From positions 62,001 through 126,000 of the forward strand of contig NZ_NPDM01000001.1 of NCBI RefSeq assembly GCF_002812085.1: a stretch of DNA of 64,000 bases, in the 5' to 3' direction. Below the pieces are notes generated by a model. The model ran no database searches. It was not told where the DNA came from and was given only the letters and a program-made list of their open reading frames with translations. Both the position numbers and the translations under genes were made by a program. Shown here in pieces: positions 10,556-20,700 of the stretch. The stretch comes from Leptospira levettii. Lineage in GTDB: Bacteria > Spirochaetota > Leptospiria > Leptospirales > Leptospiraceae. How positions within the stretch are numbered: the first letter of the stretch is position 1; every line of letters begins with the position of its first letter.

Positions 10556-11841
10556 TGCATAAAATCAAAAAACAAATCAAAGATTGTTGTCTTTTTCACT
10601 TTTCCTTTCATTGCTTCAATGACTTTTCCATACACTTCTTCCATTGCATCCACACATTTTTCCATTTCGTGCCCAGAAGCGATGTGAATGGATTGTTTGG
10701 AAAACTTAGAATACAAACTTGGATTGCGAATGATCTCAAGTGCACCTTGCGCAATTCCTTTTGCATCAAATGATTTTGCGATGAAACCATTTTCACCATG
10801 ACGGATGAGCTCTGGTAGAGCAAATGCATCCACACCAACTGCAGGTAGACCACAAGCAATTGCTTCCAATACAACTAATCCTTGCGTTTCCATAGTCGAA
10901 GCAGTTAAGAACACATCATATTGAGGGTATACTTCATGTAAAACTGCATTCGGTATAAATCCTTTGAATTCCACAGACTGATCTATACCAAGATGTTCTG
11001 CTTGGCGTTGTAAGGAAGGGATTGCTGGTCCCTCACCAATAATGGTCAATGTTGCCTTTGGAATTTGTTCATGAATGAGTTTGAATGCGTTAATGACGAT
11101 ATCACAATTTTTCTCATACGAAATCCTACCGACATGCAAAAACTTAGGTGCATCACCACTCAAATACTCCTTTGGTTTTCCTTGGAATCGTTTTAGATCC
11201 ATACCATTGGAGACCACAGTGATCGGACGAGTGATCCCATATTCAATCAACTGTTCTTTGATCAAATGACTAGGGGAAATGACCACATCACATCGATTAT
11301 AGATATCATTACAAATCTTGAGAATGATTTTTTTGCGAATGTTAAAGTTATCAAATTTTACAATTTTGTCCAATTCTTCAATATTTAACTTTTTTTTGAA
11401 TTTGTTTGCTTTAAAAAATAATTTGTCGAGTTTAAAGAGACGGTAAAAGGAAACATACATCTCCTGTTCTGCCATCAGTGTGTGATACGTTCCAATCGTA
11501 GGAACCCCAAATCGTTCCGCAGCATTGACAGCATAAAGACCGAGAAGGCCCGGTGTATGGATGTGGATGAGATCAGGTTTAAAATCTTCAATGATCCTTT
11601 TGATTTTTCCAGGGGAAGGCAAAACCACCTTAATATCAGGGTAACTTGGCAAATAGCCCGAACGAAACCGAATCACCTGGATATTGTCAGTCATCCGATC
11701 AAAGTCCCCATCCCCGTACTTGGGGGCACAAATGCAAAATTGGTGGCCTCGGAGAGCCAAAAGCTCTGAAAAATTCTTAATGGAAACAGCAACCCCATCG
11801 GTTTTTGGCAAAAAAGTATCGGAAAAATATAAAACTCGCAA
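10552..11841 (-). CDS. Glycosyltransferase family 4 (diacylglycerol glucosyltransferase-like)
   Basis: This 429-residue GT-B retaining enzyme begins [20 protein letters not shown], the pattern of the family that glycosylates diacylglycerol or lipid-linked acceptors. The C-terminal half contains [16 protein letters not shown] and the donor-binding EX7E element in [20 protein letters not shown]. The start is a TTG, well supported by AAAGAGGT five bases upstream. It has a hydrophobic, basic middle region that could sit on the membrane. It is divergent from the O-antigen-ligase-like gene across a 49-base gap and is coupled to the downstream PQ-loop gene. Glucolipid synthesis is a family-based inference. 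Confidence 0.88.
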   Translation of the reverse strand: MRVLYFSDTFLPKTDGVAVSIKNFSELLALRGHQFCICAPKYGDGDFDRMTDNIQVIRFRSGYLPSYPDIKVVLPSPGKIKRIIEDFKPDLIHIHTPGLLGLYAVNAAERFGVPTIGTYHTLMAEQEMYVSFYRLFKLDKLFFKANKFKKKLNIEELDKIVKFDNFNIRKKIILKICNDIYNRCDVVISPSHLIKEQLIEYGITRPITVVSNGMDLKRFQGKPKEYLSGDAPKFLHVGRISYEKNCDIVINAFKLIHEQIPKATLTIIGEGPAIPSLQRQAEHLGIDQSVEFKGFIPNAVLHEVYPQYDVFLTASTMETQGLVVLEAIACGLPAVGVDAFALPELIRHGENGFIAKSFDAKGIAQGALEIIRNPSLYSKFSKQSIHIASGHEMEKCVDAMEEVYGKVIEAMKGKVKKTTIFDLFFDFMQ

Positions 11842-11858
11842 CTGTTACCTCTTTACAA

Positions 11859-11882
11859 ATGAGAGAAAAAGATTAGTCTCAT
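11859..11882. repeat. Inverted repeat between divergent glycan genes
   Basis: ATGAGA and TCTCAT (6-base arms, 12-base spacer) sit in the 49-base gap between the GT4 gene and the ligase-like gene. Its place between two divergent starts would suit an operator, but arms this short can arise by chance. Confidence 0.3.
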
Positions 11883-11890
11883 CCAAAGTT

Positions 11891-13228
11891 ATGATTTACC
11901 GACTCTATCGTTCGTTTCTTGCCTTGTCCATCATTTCCTGTGCCCTTTCTGTTTCTCTTAGCCAACTTTACTTATTGTTATCTTTCGTATTTTTCCTTTT
12001 CCTCGACGAAAAACCCAAACTCACAAGCCAAATTGTCAAAATTATTTTTATTTTTTACCTCTGGCAAATTGTAACTGTTTTGTATCATTTTGTTAGTGAT
12101 GGTCTTGACCTCACATCCATCAAACATGCGTTCCGTGACGAAATGAAAGATATATTTTTAGTAACTGCTTTTCTTTCAGTGCAGGGAATCAAGAAAGAAG
12201 ATAGGACTTATTTATACAAAGCGTTTTTTATCTTTTCGATTCTAATTGTAGTCTCTGGATTTATTTCTATCTTTTCGATGACTCGTTTGTCTAGACTTAT
12301 CTCTGATTTGTACAAAACATCTAGTTCATGGCCCTACCAACACCATTATGGGAACATTGGAAAATTAAATATTTACCTTCCCATTGGACTCATGAATACC
12401 CATTTGACTTTTGGCGGATTACTTGCCTTTATTTTCCCAGGATTTGTATTTCGTTTATATGATTCTTGGTATAATAAATCATCAAAAACAAAAATCACAA
12501 TCGATGCAGTATTACTACTTCTCGTTTCCATCGTCTTTTTATTTAATAATGCCAGGTCGTCTTTGTTTGGTGCTTTCGTAAGTGTTCTGTTTGGAATTTA
12601 TATCCTAATTTTTATCGACAAAGACATTTCCAAAAAAGTAATCAAACGAACTAGTTTTGCCATGTTGTCTTTTTTAATTCTACTTTTGATAGGATACTTA
12701 AGTACAAATGCTGTCAAACGAGTCGTAGATCCATTGTTTGGTGGAGAAAAACATACAGATTCTGGTAGAACATTTATTTGGGATTCTACATTTCCGCTAA
12801 TTGAGGCAAATCCTATTTTTGGAATTGGGTCAGGGAACTACCAAAAAGAAATCGAAGTTTCTAGAAAAACAAAAGAAAAAGAGAACCGAGAACTCGCTTT
12901 TTTTTATGAAGTGACACAAAGAGGACATGCACATAACGATTACTTTCATTTAACAGCTGTATTTGGATTCCCACAAGTTGTCTTTTATTTAGTTTTATTA
13001 GGTAGTATATTATATACTCTTTTAAGCCAAAACATACCAAAACAAATCCGATTTATGACCTACGGACTAGTCGGATTTTTCTTTTCTGGTTTATTACAAT
13101 GTTACTTCCAAGACGATGAAGTTCTGATTGTATTTTATTTTTTACTTGGTTATCTCAACTTATACGCAGAAGAAAATTTGAAATTATTACAATCGATAGG
13201 AAATAAAAAAAGTAGGATCAATACATGA
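11891..13228 (+). CDS. O-antigen ligase/polymerase-like membrane protein
   Basis: This 445-residue inner-membrane protein has about ten to twelve membrane helices and a large periplasmic loop. The loop carries GRTFIWDSTFPLIEANPIFG followed by RGHAHNDYFHLTAVFGF. The His-Asn pattern is characteristic of Wzy_C/WaaL proteins, which join or polymerise undecaprenol-linked glycans. I chose the ATG at 11891; the frame extends further upstream into the divergent GT4 gene, but that part has no membrane character. The stop overlaps the GH5 ATG by four bases. Ligase and polymerase cannot be separated from the sequence alone. Confidence 0.82.
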   Translation: MIYRLYRSFLALSIISCALSVSLSQLYLLLSFVFFLFLDEKPKLTSQIVKIIFIFYLWQIVTVLYHFVSDGLDLTSIKHAFRDEMKDIFLVTAFLSVQGIKKEDRTYLYKAFFIFSILIVVSGFISIFSMTRLSRLISDLYKTSSSWPYQHHYGNIGKLNIYLPIGLMNTHLTFGGLLAFIFPGFVFRLYDSWYNKSSKTKITIDAVLLLLVSIVFLFNNARSSLFGAFVSVLFGIYILIFIDKDISKKVIKRTSFAMLSFLILLLIGYLSTNAVKRVVDPLFGGEKHTDSGRTFIWDSTFPLIEANPIFGIGSGNYQKEIEVSRKTKEKENRELAFFYEVTQRGHAHNDYFHLTAVFGFPQVVFYLVLLGSILYTLLSQNIPKQIRFMTYGLVGFFFSGLLQCYFQDDEVLIVFYFLLGYLNLYAEENLKLLQSIGNKKSRINT

Positions 13229-15201
13229 CATTAAAAAAATTATCTCCCAAAGGTGAATGGTTTATTGATGAATTCGGAAGAAAAGTAATCCTTCGTGGCG
13301 TAAATTTAGGTGGCGATACAAAAGTTCCCTTTCCAAATGGAGGTACCCAATATCCAACCGATTTTTCAGATCATAAGGAAGTGAGTTTTATTGGTCGACC
13401 TTTTCCTTTAGAAGATGCAAATATCCACTTTACTAGATTAAAATTATGGGGATTTAATGCCTTACGCCTGTTAACCACATGGGAAGCAGTCGAACACAAA
13501 GGCCCAAACCAATATGATGAGGCTTACTTAGATTATTTTACAGAAATTGTTCGTTTAGCAGGCGAATACGGATTTTATGTTTTCATCGATTTTCACCAAG
13601 ATGTTTGGTCAAGGATGACAGGTGGAGATGGTGCTCCTGGTTGGATCTTTGAAAAGTTAGGAATCGATTATAAAAAACTATCGGAAGCGGATGCGGCTGT
13701 CGTAATGCAACGTGCATATGATTATTCCAATCCAGGCATTCGACAGGAAAATAATTATCCAACAATGTGTTGGTCGCAAAATTACCGTTATGCTGGGAAT
13801 GGCATTTTGTGGACTTTGTTTTTTGGAGGAAGGGACTTTGCTCCAAATTTCCTCATTGATGGGAAAAATGTCCAAGATTACTTACAAGACCACTACCTTG
13901 GGTGTATGATTCAAATTGCAGAACGTGTCAAACAATTTGATTTTGTGTTGGGTTTCGATTCCTTAAATGAACCTGGTAAGGGATTTATCGGTCGTGCTAT
14001 GAATGATCGTGGGCTTATCAATAAAGAAGAAGACCCATCCAAACCAGGGCTTGCTTGGTCTCCAATTGATGCACTCTTCTCTTCTCATGGGCATTCCATT
14101 GACTTACCTTACCTTACTCTTAAAGTTTGGAAAGGTGGTTTTGTTCCTACAAAAACAGTGACAGTGAACCAAAACCAAGTTTCGATTTGGTTACCAGAAT
14201 CACCAGGAGATCCTTTTCAATTAGAAGGAGCTTATACGATCACTAAAGATGGAACTCCATTCATCGAAAAAAATGATTTTTTCCAAAAAGTGAATGGAAG
14301 AGAAATTGATTTTGATGCCGACTATTTGATTCCATTTATGCGAACCGTTGGGAAAACGATCCAAGCCATTCGGAGTGATTGGATGGTCTTCATTGAACGG
14401 GAAGCTTCAGATGCATTTACGTCTCCCCACTTAAATGGAGAAGTTCCTCAACTTGCAGTGAACGCTGCCCATTGGTATGATATCCTCACACTTTTATTCA
14501 AAACATTTTTATACCCGATAGCAATCGATACACTTACCAAACGACCTGTTTTTGGGAAGTCAGGAATTGAGGCCATGTATGTACGCCAACTAACAAGAAT
14601 TAAAAACACTGCAAATTCAGTTCCAGGCAAAATTCCAAGCCTTGTAGGAGAATTTGGTATCCCCTTTGATTTGCAAGGAGGGAAAGCCTATAAGGAATGG
14701 AAAAAAGGAAATCATTCTCCTAAAATTTGGAAACGCCATGTCATGGCACTGGATGCAATGTACAATGCCATGGACAAACTCTTTTTATCAAACACACTTT
14801 GGAACTATACTGCTTCCAATCAAAATGATTTGATGGTAGGTGATGGTTGGAACCAAGAAGATCTAAGTATCTTCTCTCTGGATCAGATCATCCCCGGCTC
14901 AGACCCAGATGTTTATGGTGGTGGAGGAAGGGCTATTGAAGGATTTTGTCGACCTTATGCAGCGTGTATCCAAGGGGCTCCAACCAAAATGGCATACAAT
15001 TTAGAATCTAGAGAATTCATTTTGGAATGGGATTCAGATGGTACCATCAAAAATCCTACTGTAATCAAAATACCTAGATTCGTTTACCCAAATGGCGTAC
15101 ACCTTGTACTTTCCAATGCTGAAAAAATTTCCGAAACAAACGGAGAATTGACAGTCAAAGGAAATGGAGGGAAATCCTCGGTTATTGTTAGGCCATTATG
15201 A
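13225..15201 (+). CDS. Glycoside hydrolase family 5 (endoglycoceramidase-like)
   Basis: This is a 658-residue TIM-barrel glycosidase. The order of motifs fits GH5: an N-terminal IDEFGRKVILRGVNLGGDTK, FVFIDFHQDVWSRM, the acid/base SLNEPG (Glu249) and the nucleophile LVGEFGIPFD (Glu476). A beta-rich C-terminal domain of about 90 residues follows, as in endoglycoceramidase-type enzymes that release glycans from glycolipids. There is no signal peptide, so it appears cytoplasmic, which is unusual for this class. It is coupled by ATGA overlaps to the ligase-like gene before it and the cyclase gene after it. The substrate is unknown; a glycolipid or lipid-linked glycan is inferred from context. Confidence 0.85.
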   Translation: MTLKKLSPKGEWFIDEFGRKVILRGVNLGGDTKVPFPNGGTQYPTDFSDHKEVSFIGRPFPLEDANIHFTRLKLWGFNALRLLTTWEAVEHKGPNQYDEAYLDYFTEIVRLAGEYGFYVFIDFHQDVWSRMTGGDGAPGWIFEKLGIDYKKLSEADAAVVMQRAYDYSNPGIRQENNYPTMCWSQNYRYAGNGILWTLFFGGRDFAPNFLIDGKNVQDYLQDHYLGCMIQIAERVKQFDFVLGFDSLNEPGKGFIGRAMNDRGLINKEEDPSKPGLAWSPIDALFSSHGHSIDLPYLTLKVWKGGFVPTKTVTVNQNQVSIWLPESPGDPFQLEGAYTITKDGTPFIEKNDFFQKVNGREIDFDADYLIPFMRTVGKTIQAIRSDWMVFIEREASDAFTSPHLNGEVPQLAVNAAHWYDILTLLFKTFLYPIAIDTLTKRPVFGKSGIEAMYVRQLTRIKNTANSVPGKIPSLVGEFGIPFDLQGGKAYKEWKKGNHSPKIWKRHVMALDAMYNAMDKLFLSNTLWNYTASNQNDLMVGDGWNQEDLSIFSLDQIIPGSDPDVYGGGGRAIEGFCRPYAACIQGAPTKMAYNLESREFILEWDSDGTIKNPTVIKIPRFVYPNGVHLVLSNAEKISETNGELTVKGNGGKSSVIVRPL

Positions 15202-17054
15202 TCGATTTAAACACCATCCTTCAAAAATACCCATGGGAAGACTCGTGGAAATCAAAAGGGAAACCAATTGATAACCTCTGGGAGTTTGATTTGTCAGTGA
15301 CACGAGAAGAAATTTGGCCATATCTCATTGATACCTCTTCTTTCAACAAACGGATTGGCCTCCCAAAATTCCAATATGTAGAAAAGGATGGCAAACTCAT
15401 TGGTAAAACGAAACAAGCAGGTTTCAATCTAGAATGGGAAGAAGTTCCATGGGAATGGGAATACTTAAAAGAGCTAGGAAATGCTAGAATTTATTCACGA
15501 GGATTTGCACATTACATCCGAACTAAAATCATCGTAGAACCGTTAGGTGAATCTCGCTCAAAAGTTTACGTTTATTTAGGTGCGATACCGAGAAATTTTT
15601 TCACTCGAAAGATCTTAAACATCGCACTTCCAAGACTTAAGGAATCCTTCCAAAATGGTTTCCAACAATTAGAAACTGAAATCAAACGTGGAAAACCAAA
15701 ATTCAATCTGAATTCATCTAAGGAAAAAACATTCATTCCTGATGCCCAATGGATTCACCCTGAAAAATTACAAAAACAAATTCCTAACTTAATCCAAAAA
15801 GGAATTTCGAAGGATACAATCACAAAGGTTTTTGAATGGATCAAATTATCATCTGACAATGATTTAGATCGAATTCGTATCAAACAAGTGAGTCGTAACC
15901 TGGACCTCGATCCAGATGAAGTCCTTTATTTATTTTTGCAAGGATGCCGACTTGGAATTTTTACGTTAAGTTGGGATATTGTATGTCCACATTGCAGAGG
16001 TGTAAGAACTTCTCTCACTAAATTGGGTGATATGCCTGCAAAAGATCAATGTGACGTTTGTGAAATTGATTTTGACACAACTGGAGTCAACTCAATAGAG
16101 GTTACCTTCCACATCCATCCAAGTGTTCGTATTGTAGAAAAACAAATTTATTGTGCAGCAGAACCCGCAACCAAACAACATATTTTGCTGACGAAAAAAA
16201 TTGGAGCGAGGAAATCCTTTTCATCCAATTTACTCATTGGTTCCGGTGTATATCGATTACGGAAAAAAGGAGAAAAAAAATACCGACTAGTCGATTCCAA
16301 ACAATCATACCACCAAACAGACATTCTGTGGTTACCAGAAACAAACGAAGAGGAAATTAAAGTAAGCCCGAAACCAAACTTAGTGTTTGAAAATGAAGCA
16401 GAACATGATGTTACCATCGTCTTAGAAGAAAGAAGTGAAGACCAATTTAGCTTGAGACCAACCGAAATTTTTGATTACCAAGAATTTCGTGACTTATTTT
16501 CAGAAGAAGCTATTGCCACCAATCTACAACTAGATATCGGAATCAAAACCATTCTGTTTACCGATATCGTTGGTTCGACTAAGTTCTATGAAACCGAAGG
16601 CGATCATGGTGCATTTCTACAGGTTCGAGAACATTTTATCAAAACAAACCAGATCATTCAAAATTTCAGAGGTGTAGTTGTAAAAACGATTGGTGATGCC
16701 GTGATGGCAAGTTTTTCATCACCTCTCCAAGCGTTAAAAGCAGCGAAGGAGATGCAAGAATGGTTCCATCCAGAAAACAAACACACGCCTGTGCGCATTC
16801 GTATTTCCATCCATACTGGAAATTGTTTGGCAGTAAATTTAAATAGCAATATAGATTACTTCGGCAATACAGTAAATTACACCGCAAAACTGCAGTCAGT
16901 TGCAAATTCTGGAGAAATATCCTTCAGCGAAACAATTTTTAGGGACAAAGACATCAGGGACTACCTCCGCCAAGTTGAAATCAAATTGAGGAAAGTTGAG
17001 TTCCCCCTTCCCTGGGCCAATCGCACAGACTTTGTCTATGTCTGGAAAGTGTGA
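15198..17054 (+). CDS. SRPBCC/zinc-knuckle protein with C-terminal class III nucleotidyl cyclase domain
   Basis: The 618 residues appear to form three parts. Residues 1-170 look like an SRPBCC (START-like) ligand-binding domain. A middle region contains CPHC...CDVC, a probable zinc knuckle, and fits the DUF5939-type region found with cyclases. The C-terminus is a class III cyclase domain with TILFTDIVGST (metal Asp456) and KTIGDAVMASF (Asp500). The usual transition-state arginine after VN is lysine here (VNYTAKLQ, Asn560/Lys564), so activity may be altered. No membrane segment is seen. The gene overlaps the GH5 stop by four bases and is convergent with the small lipoprotein gene. Confidence 0.85.
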   Translation: MIDLNTILQKYPWEDSWKSKGKPIDNLWEFDLSVTREEIWPYLIDTSSFNKRIGLPKFQYVEKDGKLIGKTKQAGFNLEWEEVPWEWEYLKELGNARIYSRGFAHYIRTKIIVEPLGESRSKVYVYLGAIPRNFFTRKILNIALPRLKESFQNGFQQLETEIKRGKPKFNLNSSKEKTFIPDAQWIHPEKLQKQIPNLIQKGISKDTITKVFEWIKLSSDNDLDRIRIKQVSRNLDLDPDEVLYLFLQGCRLGIFTLSWDIVCPHCRGVRTSLTKLGDMPAKDQCDVCEIDFDTTGVNSIEVTFHIHPSVRIVEKQIYCAAEPATKQHILLTKKIGARKSFSSNLLIGSGVYRLRKKGEKKYRLVDSKQSYHQTDILWLPETNEEEIKVSPKPNLVFENEAEHDVTIVLEERSEDQFSLRPTEIFDYQEFRDLFSEEAIATNLQLDIGIKTILFTDIVGSTKFYETEGDHGAFLQVREHFIKTNQIIQNFRGVVVKTIGDAVMASFSSPLQALKAAKEMQEWFHPENKHTPVRIRISIHTGNCLAVNLNSNIDYFGNTVNYTAKLQSVANSGEISFSETIFRDKDIRDYLRQVEIKLRKVEFPLPWANRTDFVYVWKV

Positions 17055-17057
17055 TGA

Positions 17058-17705
17058 TTAACGTTTCTCAAGGATTGGCGGTACTTTGGTGGATATAAAT
17101 CCGTTGAAAATTTGATTTTTTATAGGTTGTTCCTCTATAAATAAAATAGATTTGTATTTGTTGTTATTAGAGATTTCATCAGACTCAACGAGTTTTCGAT
17201 TTCCGAATTCAATTTTTCTTAATACGTCTTTATCAACGAGATCTGATGTTATTGCACAATATAAATATAAAATGGGAATTCTAAAGCTTTCGCATTCTTG
17301 TTCTATACACTTTTGTTCATAATACCAATTATTTTGTTCTGAATATATCTTACCTTTACCAATTAAACTGCGCTGGTTTGGTTCTTTATCAGGCCCTCCT
17401 TGAAAAATTCTAATATCTCCTTTAGAATCAATAATATAAAATAACGTTTGTTGATCTTCTCCAACCCATGTTTTGTTAAAAAATATCTCCCCTAGTTTAG
17501 ATCTTCTTAGTTCATTTAGAGTTTTATAGCAACCCAACTCTTCTATTTTAGTTAAACATTCGTTACTTATTTCAGAATGTGTATAACATCCAATTTCCAT
17601 TTCATAAAAAAAAGATTCTTTATTCTCTACACTATTGCCTTTATTTTCTTTGCAATAACTGAAAAACAATACAATCAAACATAATACAATATTATACATT
17701 TTCAT
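17058..17705 (-). CDS. Small lipoprotein downstream of the giant TIGR04388-like gene
   Basis: This 215-residue product begins MKMYNIVLCLIVLFFSYCKE, a signal peptide with a Leptospira-style lipobox (FSYC). The mature part has several further cysteines (for example EIGCYTHSEISNECL, EELGCY, EQKCIEQECE) that could form disulfides. I recognise no family. The first ATG lies 14 bases inside the end of the 1962-residue gene and is preceded by AAGGAA; a second ATG two codons later is possible. Tight linkage behind a protein with a toxin-like C-terminus raises the idea of an immunity lipoprotein, but this is inference only. Confidence 0.75.
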   Translation of the reverse strand: MKMYNIVLCLIVLFFSYCKENKGNSVENKESFFYEMEIGCYTHSEISNECLTKIEELGCYKTLNELRRSKLGEIFFNKTWVGEDQQTLFYIIDSKGDIRIFQGGPDKEPNQRSLIGKGKIYSEQNNWYYEQKCIEQECESFRIPILYLYCAITSDLVDKDVLRKIEFGNRKLVESDEISNNNKYKSILFIEEQPIKNQIFNGFISTKVPPILEKR

Positions 17706-20700
17706 TTTTTTCAGTTCCTTGAGGTTTTAAATTATAAAATTCAGAACGATTTAAATAATCAGAATAGATGTCTGGAATTTTCAATTTTGAAATTTTCTCA
17801 CTGATTTGGGTATCAGACATTTTTTGAGATTTATATTTTGATGTTAAATTTGCTATTATCTGTTTATTCGTTTCTGCTCTAATCCAACGATTTTGTACTC
17901 CTTTTCCCCCTGCTGATTCCGAGATCAGGTATTCCATCACTCCTAACGTTGGATTGAATTGTTTTCCGATGACAATATAGATATGATCTGATTTCATTGC
18001 TTCAGTCTTTGTGCCCTCAATCGTTTCCATTTTCCTTGTGATTCCAATCGTACCTACTTTTAGATCAGGGATGATACCTTTCGCCTTATGAGCTTTCAAT
18101 TCCGTTTCCGTTGTGAGTCTTTCTGAAACTAATTTGCTAAAACTACCAGCTTGCCGGAAGTATTCCACTCCATTTTTGTGAACAAAACCGGCCTTAAATT
18201 CCGTAGCCATACGTTCCATTTCTTCAGGAGTTAAGTAGACATCTGAATTTAAATTAGCAAAATTTCCTTTCTCCGTTAATCCCGCACCAAATAACACGGC
18301 ACCTATGTATCGGATACAATCTGTCTCCGAAATTTTGCGAAATCCATTTTCATCTACCGTGTTTACAGCTGATGCAACTTCTTTTCCATCAATTAATTGG
18401 GATTGTTTGTATTTTATTTTGCTCATCAGGTTATCACCAAGGAGTTTGGCAACATTGGCGCAATGTTGGGATACAAGTTCATTTGTAGAAAGGTCCACAT
18501 CGGCTGAAAATTTTGAGATTTCATCTCCCAAACGTTTTACATATGCATCGATTGTTTCCTTCTTTGGATCAAATGTAGCATTTACCTTCGAAAGAGCATC
18601 ACTGGAACTCACATATTCCACAACCTCTGCACCAATGGGACGAACTGAACGAGATTCGCGTAACCGTTTGTATTCATTGAAGGACTTTTCAACTGCTTTA
18701 GACATGGGAACATCTTTTCCACCACGTTTTACTTTGATTTTTGCTTCGATTTCAGAAGTGTCCACTCCTGCTTGTTTCAATTCATAAAGTTTTTTTTCTG
18801 TATCTAACCTCGAGTCTTTCTTGTAATCATCAATGATACTTGTTTTTAATTTGGAAATACGATCTGTTTCTTTTGCCGATAATGGTTCTTTTGTATTTCT
18901 AACTTTCTCATTGGTTTGATCTGGAGTGAAAGAATCAGAATACCTGCTAACAGATTCACCAAACCAAAAAAGTCCCTTTTGGATCGGGTCAGTCAAACGA
19001 CTAAAAATAGAACGATCTGAATTGGATTCAAAATTCATTTTTCCGATATCCGATCCCACTTGAAGGAAGTTACTCCCTCCACTCATCCTATTTCGTAACA
19101 AATTGAATGCTCCAAATCCACCTAACAATAAACCGCCAAACATTCCAATCTGTCCTGCTATGTCGGAAAGAGGACTATCTCCTTCATTTTCAATGACATT
19201 CCCATTTTGATCGGTAACATCACTGGCATCTTGCGCCATATTGATATTTTGATTGGCAAAATTAAATTCCTCAAGTTGGAATCCTTCTTCTGAATTGGTT
19301 CCTATATTGACTCCCTGTAAGGTTGAAGCATACGAAATTCCATTTGGATCTATATTGGATGTGATTCCGAGTTTTGAGTTTGGTTCTGTATAACCAACAG
19401 TACCGCTGAACCCGGAACCTTTTAAATCGTACATCATTGAAAAATTCCAATTTTTTCTTGGACCTTCGCCTGAAGGATTATAGTTGAGACCAATTTTATA
19501 ATTTTGATTTGATGTAAAGTCTGTTGCAAATTGAATCCCTTTTGCGATTGCTTGGGAAATTTGTAAGGAAGAGTTTCCTTTTTCAGATATCGAATAACTC
19601 ACATTATTGATTGAATTTCCTATTCCAACAGTACCACCCCATCCATTCTTTTCTGAATATGAAACACCAATCCCTGGCATCATACCTTTGAATATACCCG
19701 TATTAAACTTTCCAAATGAATCTGTCAGACCTAACAACGAACCATTGGCAAATCCTGCTACTGCACCATTTGTTCCCTCATGACTACCAGCTGCGGTTTG
19801 TAAAACAGTCGAGGTGATCACTTGCCCAACTCTTGCCGTTGCAGGAATTGCCCCCTTTGTCAAAACATTTGCAAATTTACCAACTTTTGCAAGTGTGGAG
19901 TTGGCACTCCCCCAGACTCCATTTGCACCCATCGTGATTGCAATGGAAGCTGCATTAACAACTGTTTGCCTAATTGCTGAATTCTGTGCCTTCCCTTCTG
20001 ATTTTTTCTTTTGGTATTTTCCGTAAACTGCATCAAAAGCTTGCCTAACAAATGTTTCATCAACTCCATAAACTCTTGCTAATTCTTTAGCAATCATTGT
20101 TTTTCCTAATTCTGTCACTACCGCATTCTTATCTTTCAGATCTAAGGTGGGACTTTTGTATTGAGTCCAATTTGCCTGCAAACCTAACGTTTGTAAGGTA
20201 TATCCAAAATTAGCGAGAGAATCAGAATTTCGATTTGTGTTTCCTGAATTAACAAATTTATGAGCATCAGACATGATACTGTAAATCTCCTCTTCAGTTA
20301 CTCCGATAGCAACAATAGCTGTTTTTAGAATCCCTCCTATTGCACCTGCGATTTTAGAACCGACATCAGAAAGAATATTTTTTGACATCTCTCTATCGGC
20401 TTTTTTTGCCTTTTGTTTCCCTCTGAAGTCTCCCACTAGATTGGAAATTGTATCGATAGGAATACCCGTGGCTCGTGCAAGAGAAATCGAAAGACTGGAT
20501 TCTATAATTTGTTCTTCGTTATTTTTGATTTCTTCGAGTCGTGTTTTCGAACCAGATAATTGTTGATTTAGTTTATTATATTTTTTTTCGCCGGCTAATT
20601 CCTTTGTTAGTCCCATTATTCCAGACATTGCCAAATTTATCGGTATTGATCCCAAGCCATTCGTAAGAGTATCGATGCCTTGGATTGTATAAGAAACTGT

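Noticed and set aside
18305..18787. Open frame of about 160 codons on the plus strand inside the giant gene
   Set aside because: It is the antisense shadow of a well-supported coding region, with no ribosome site or family resemblance.
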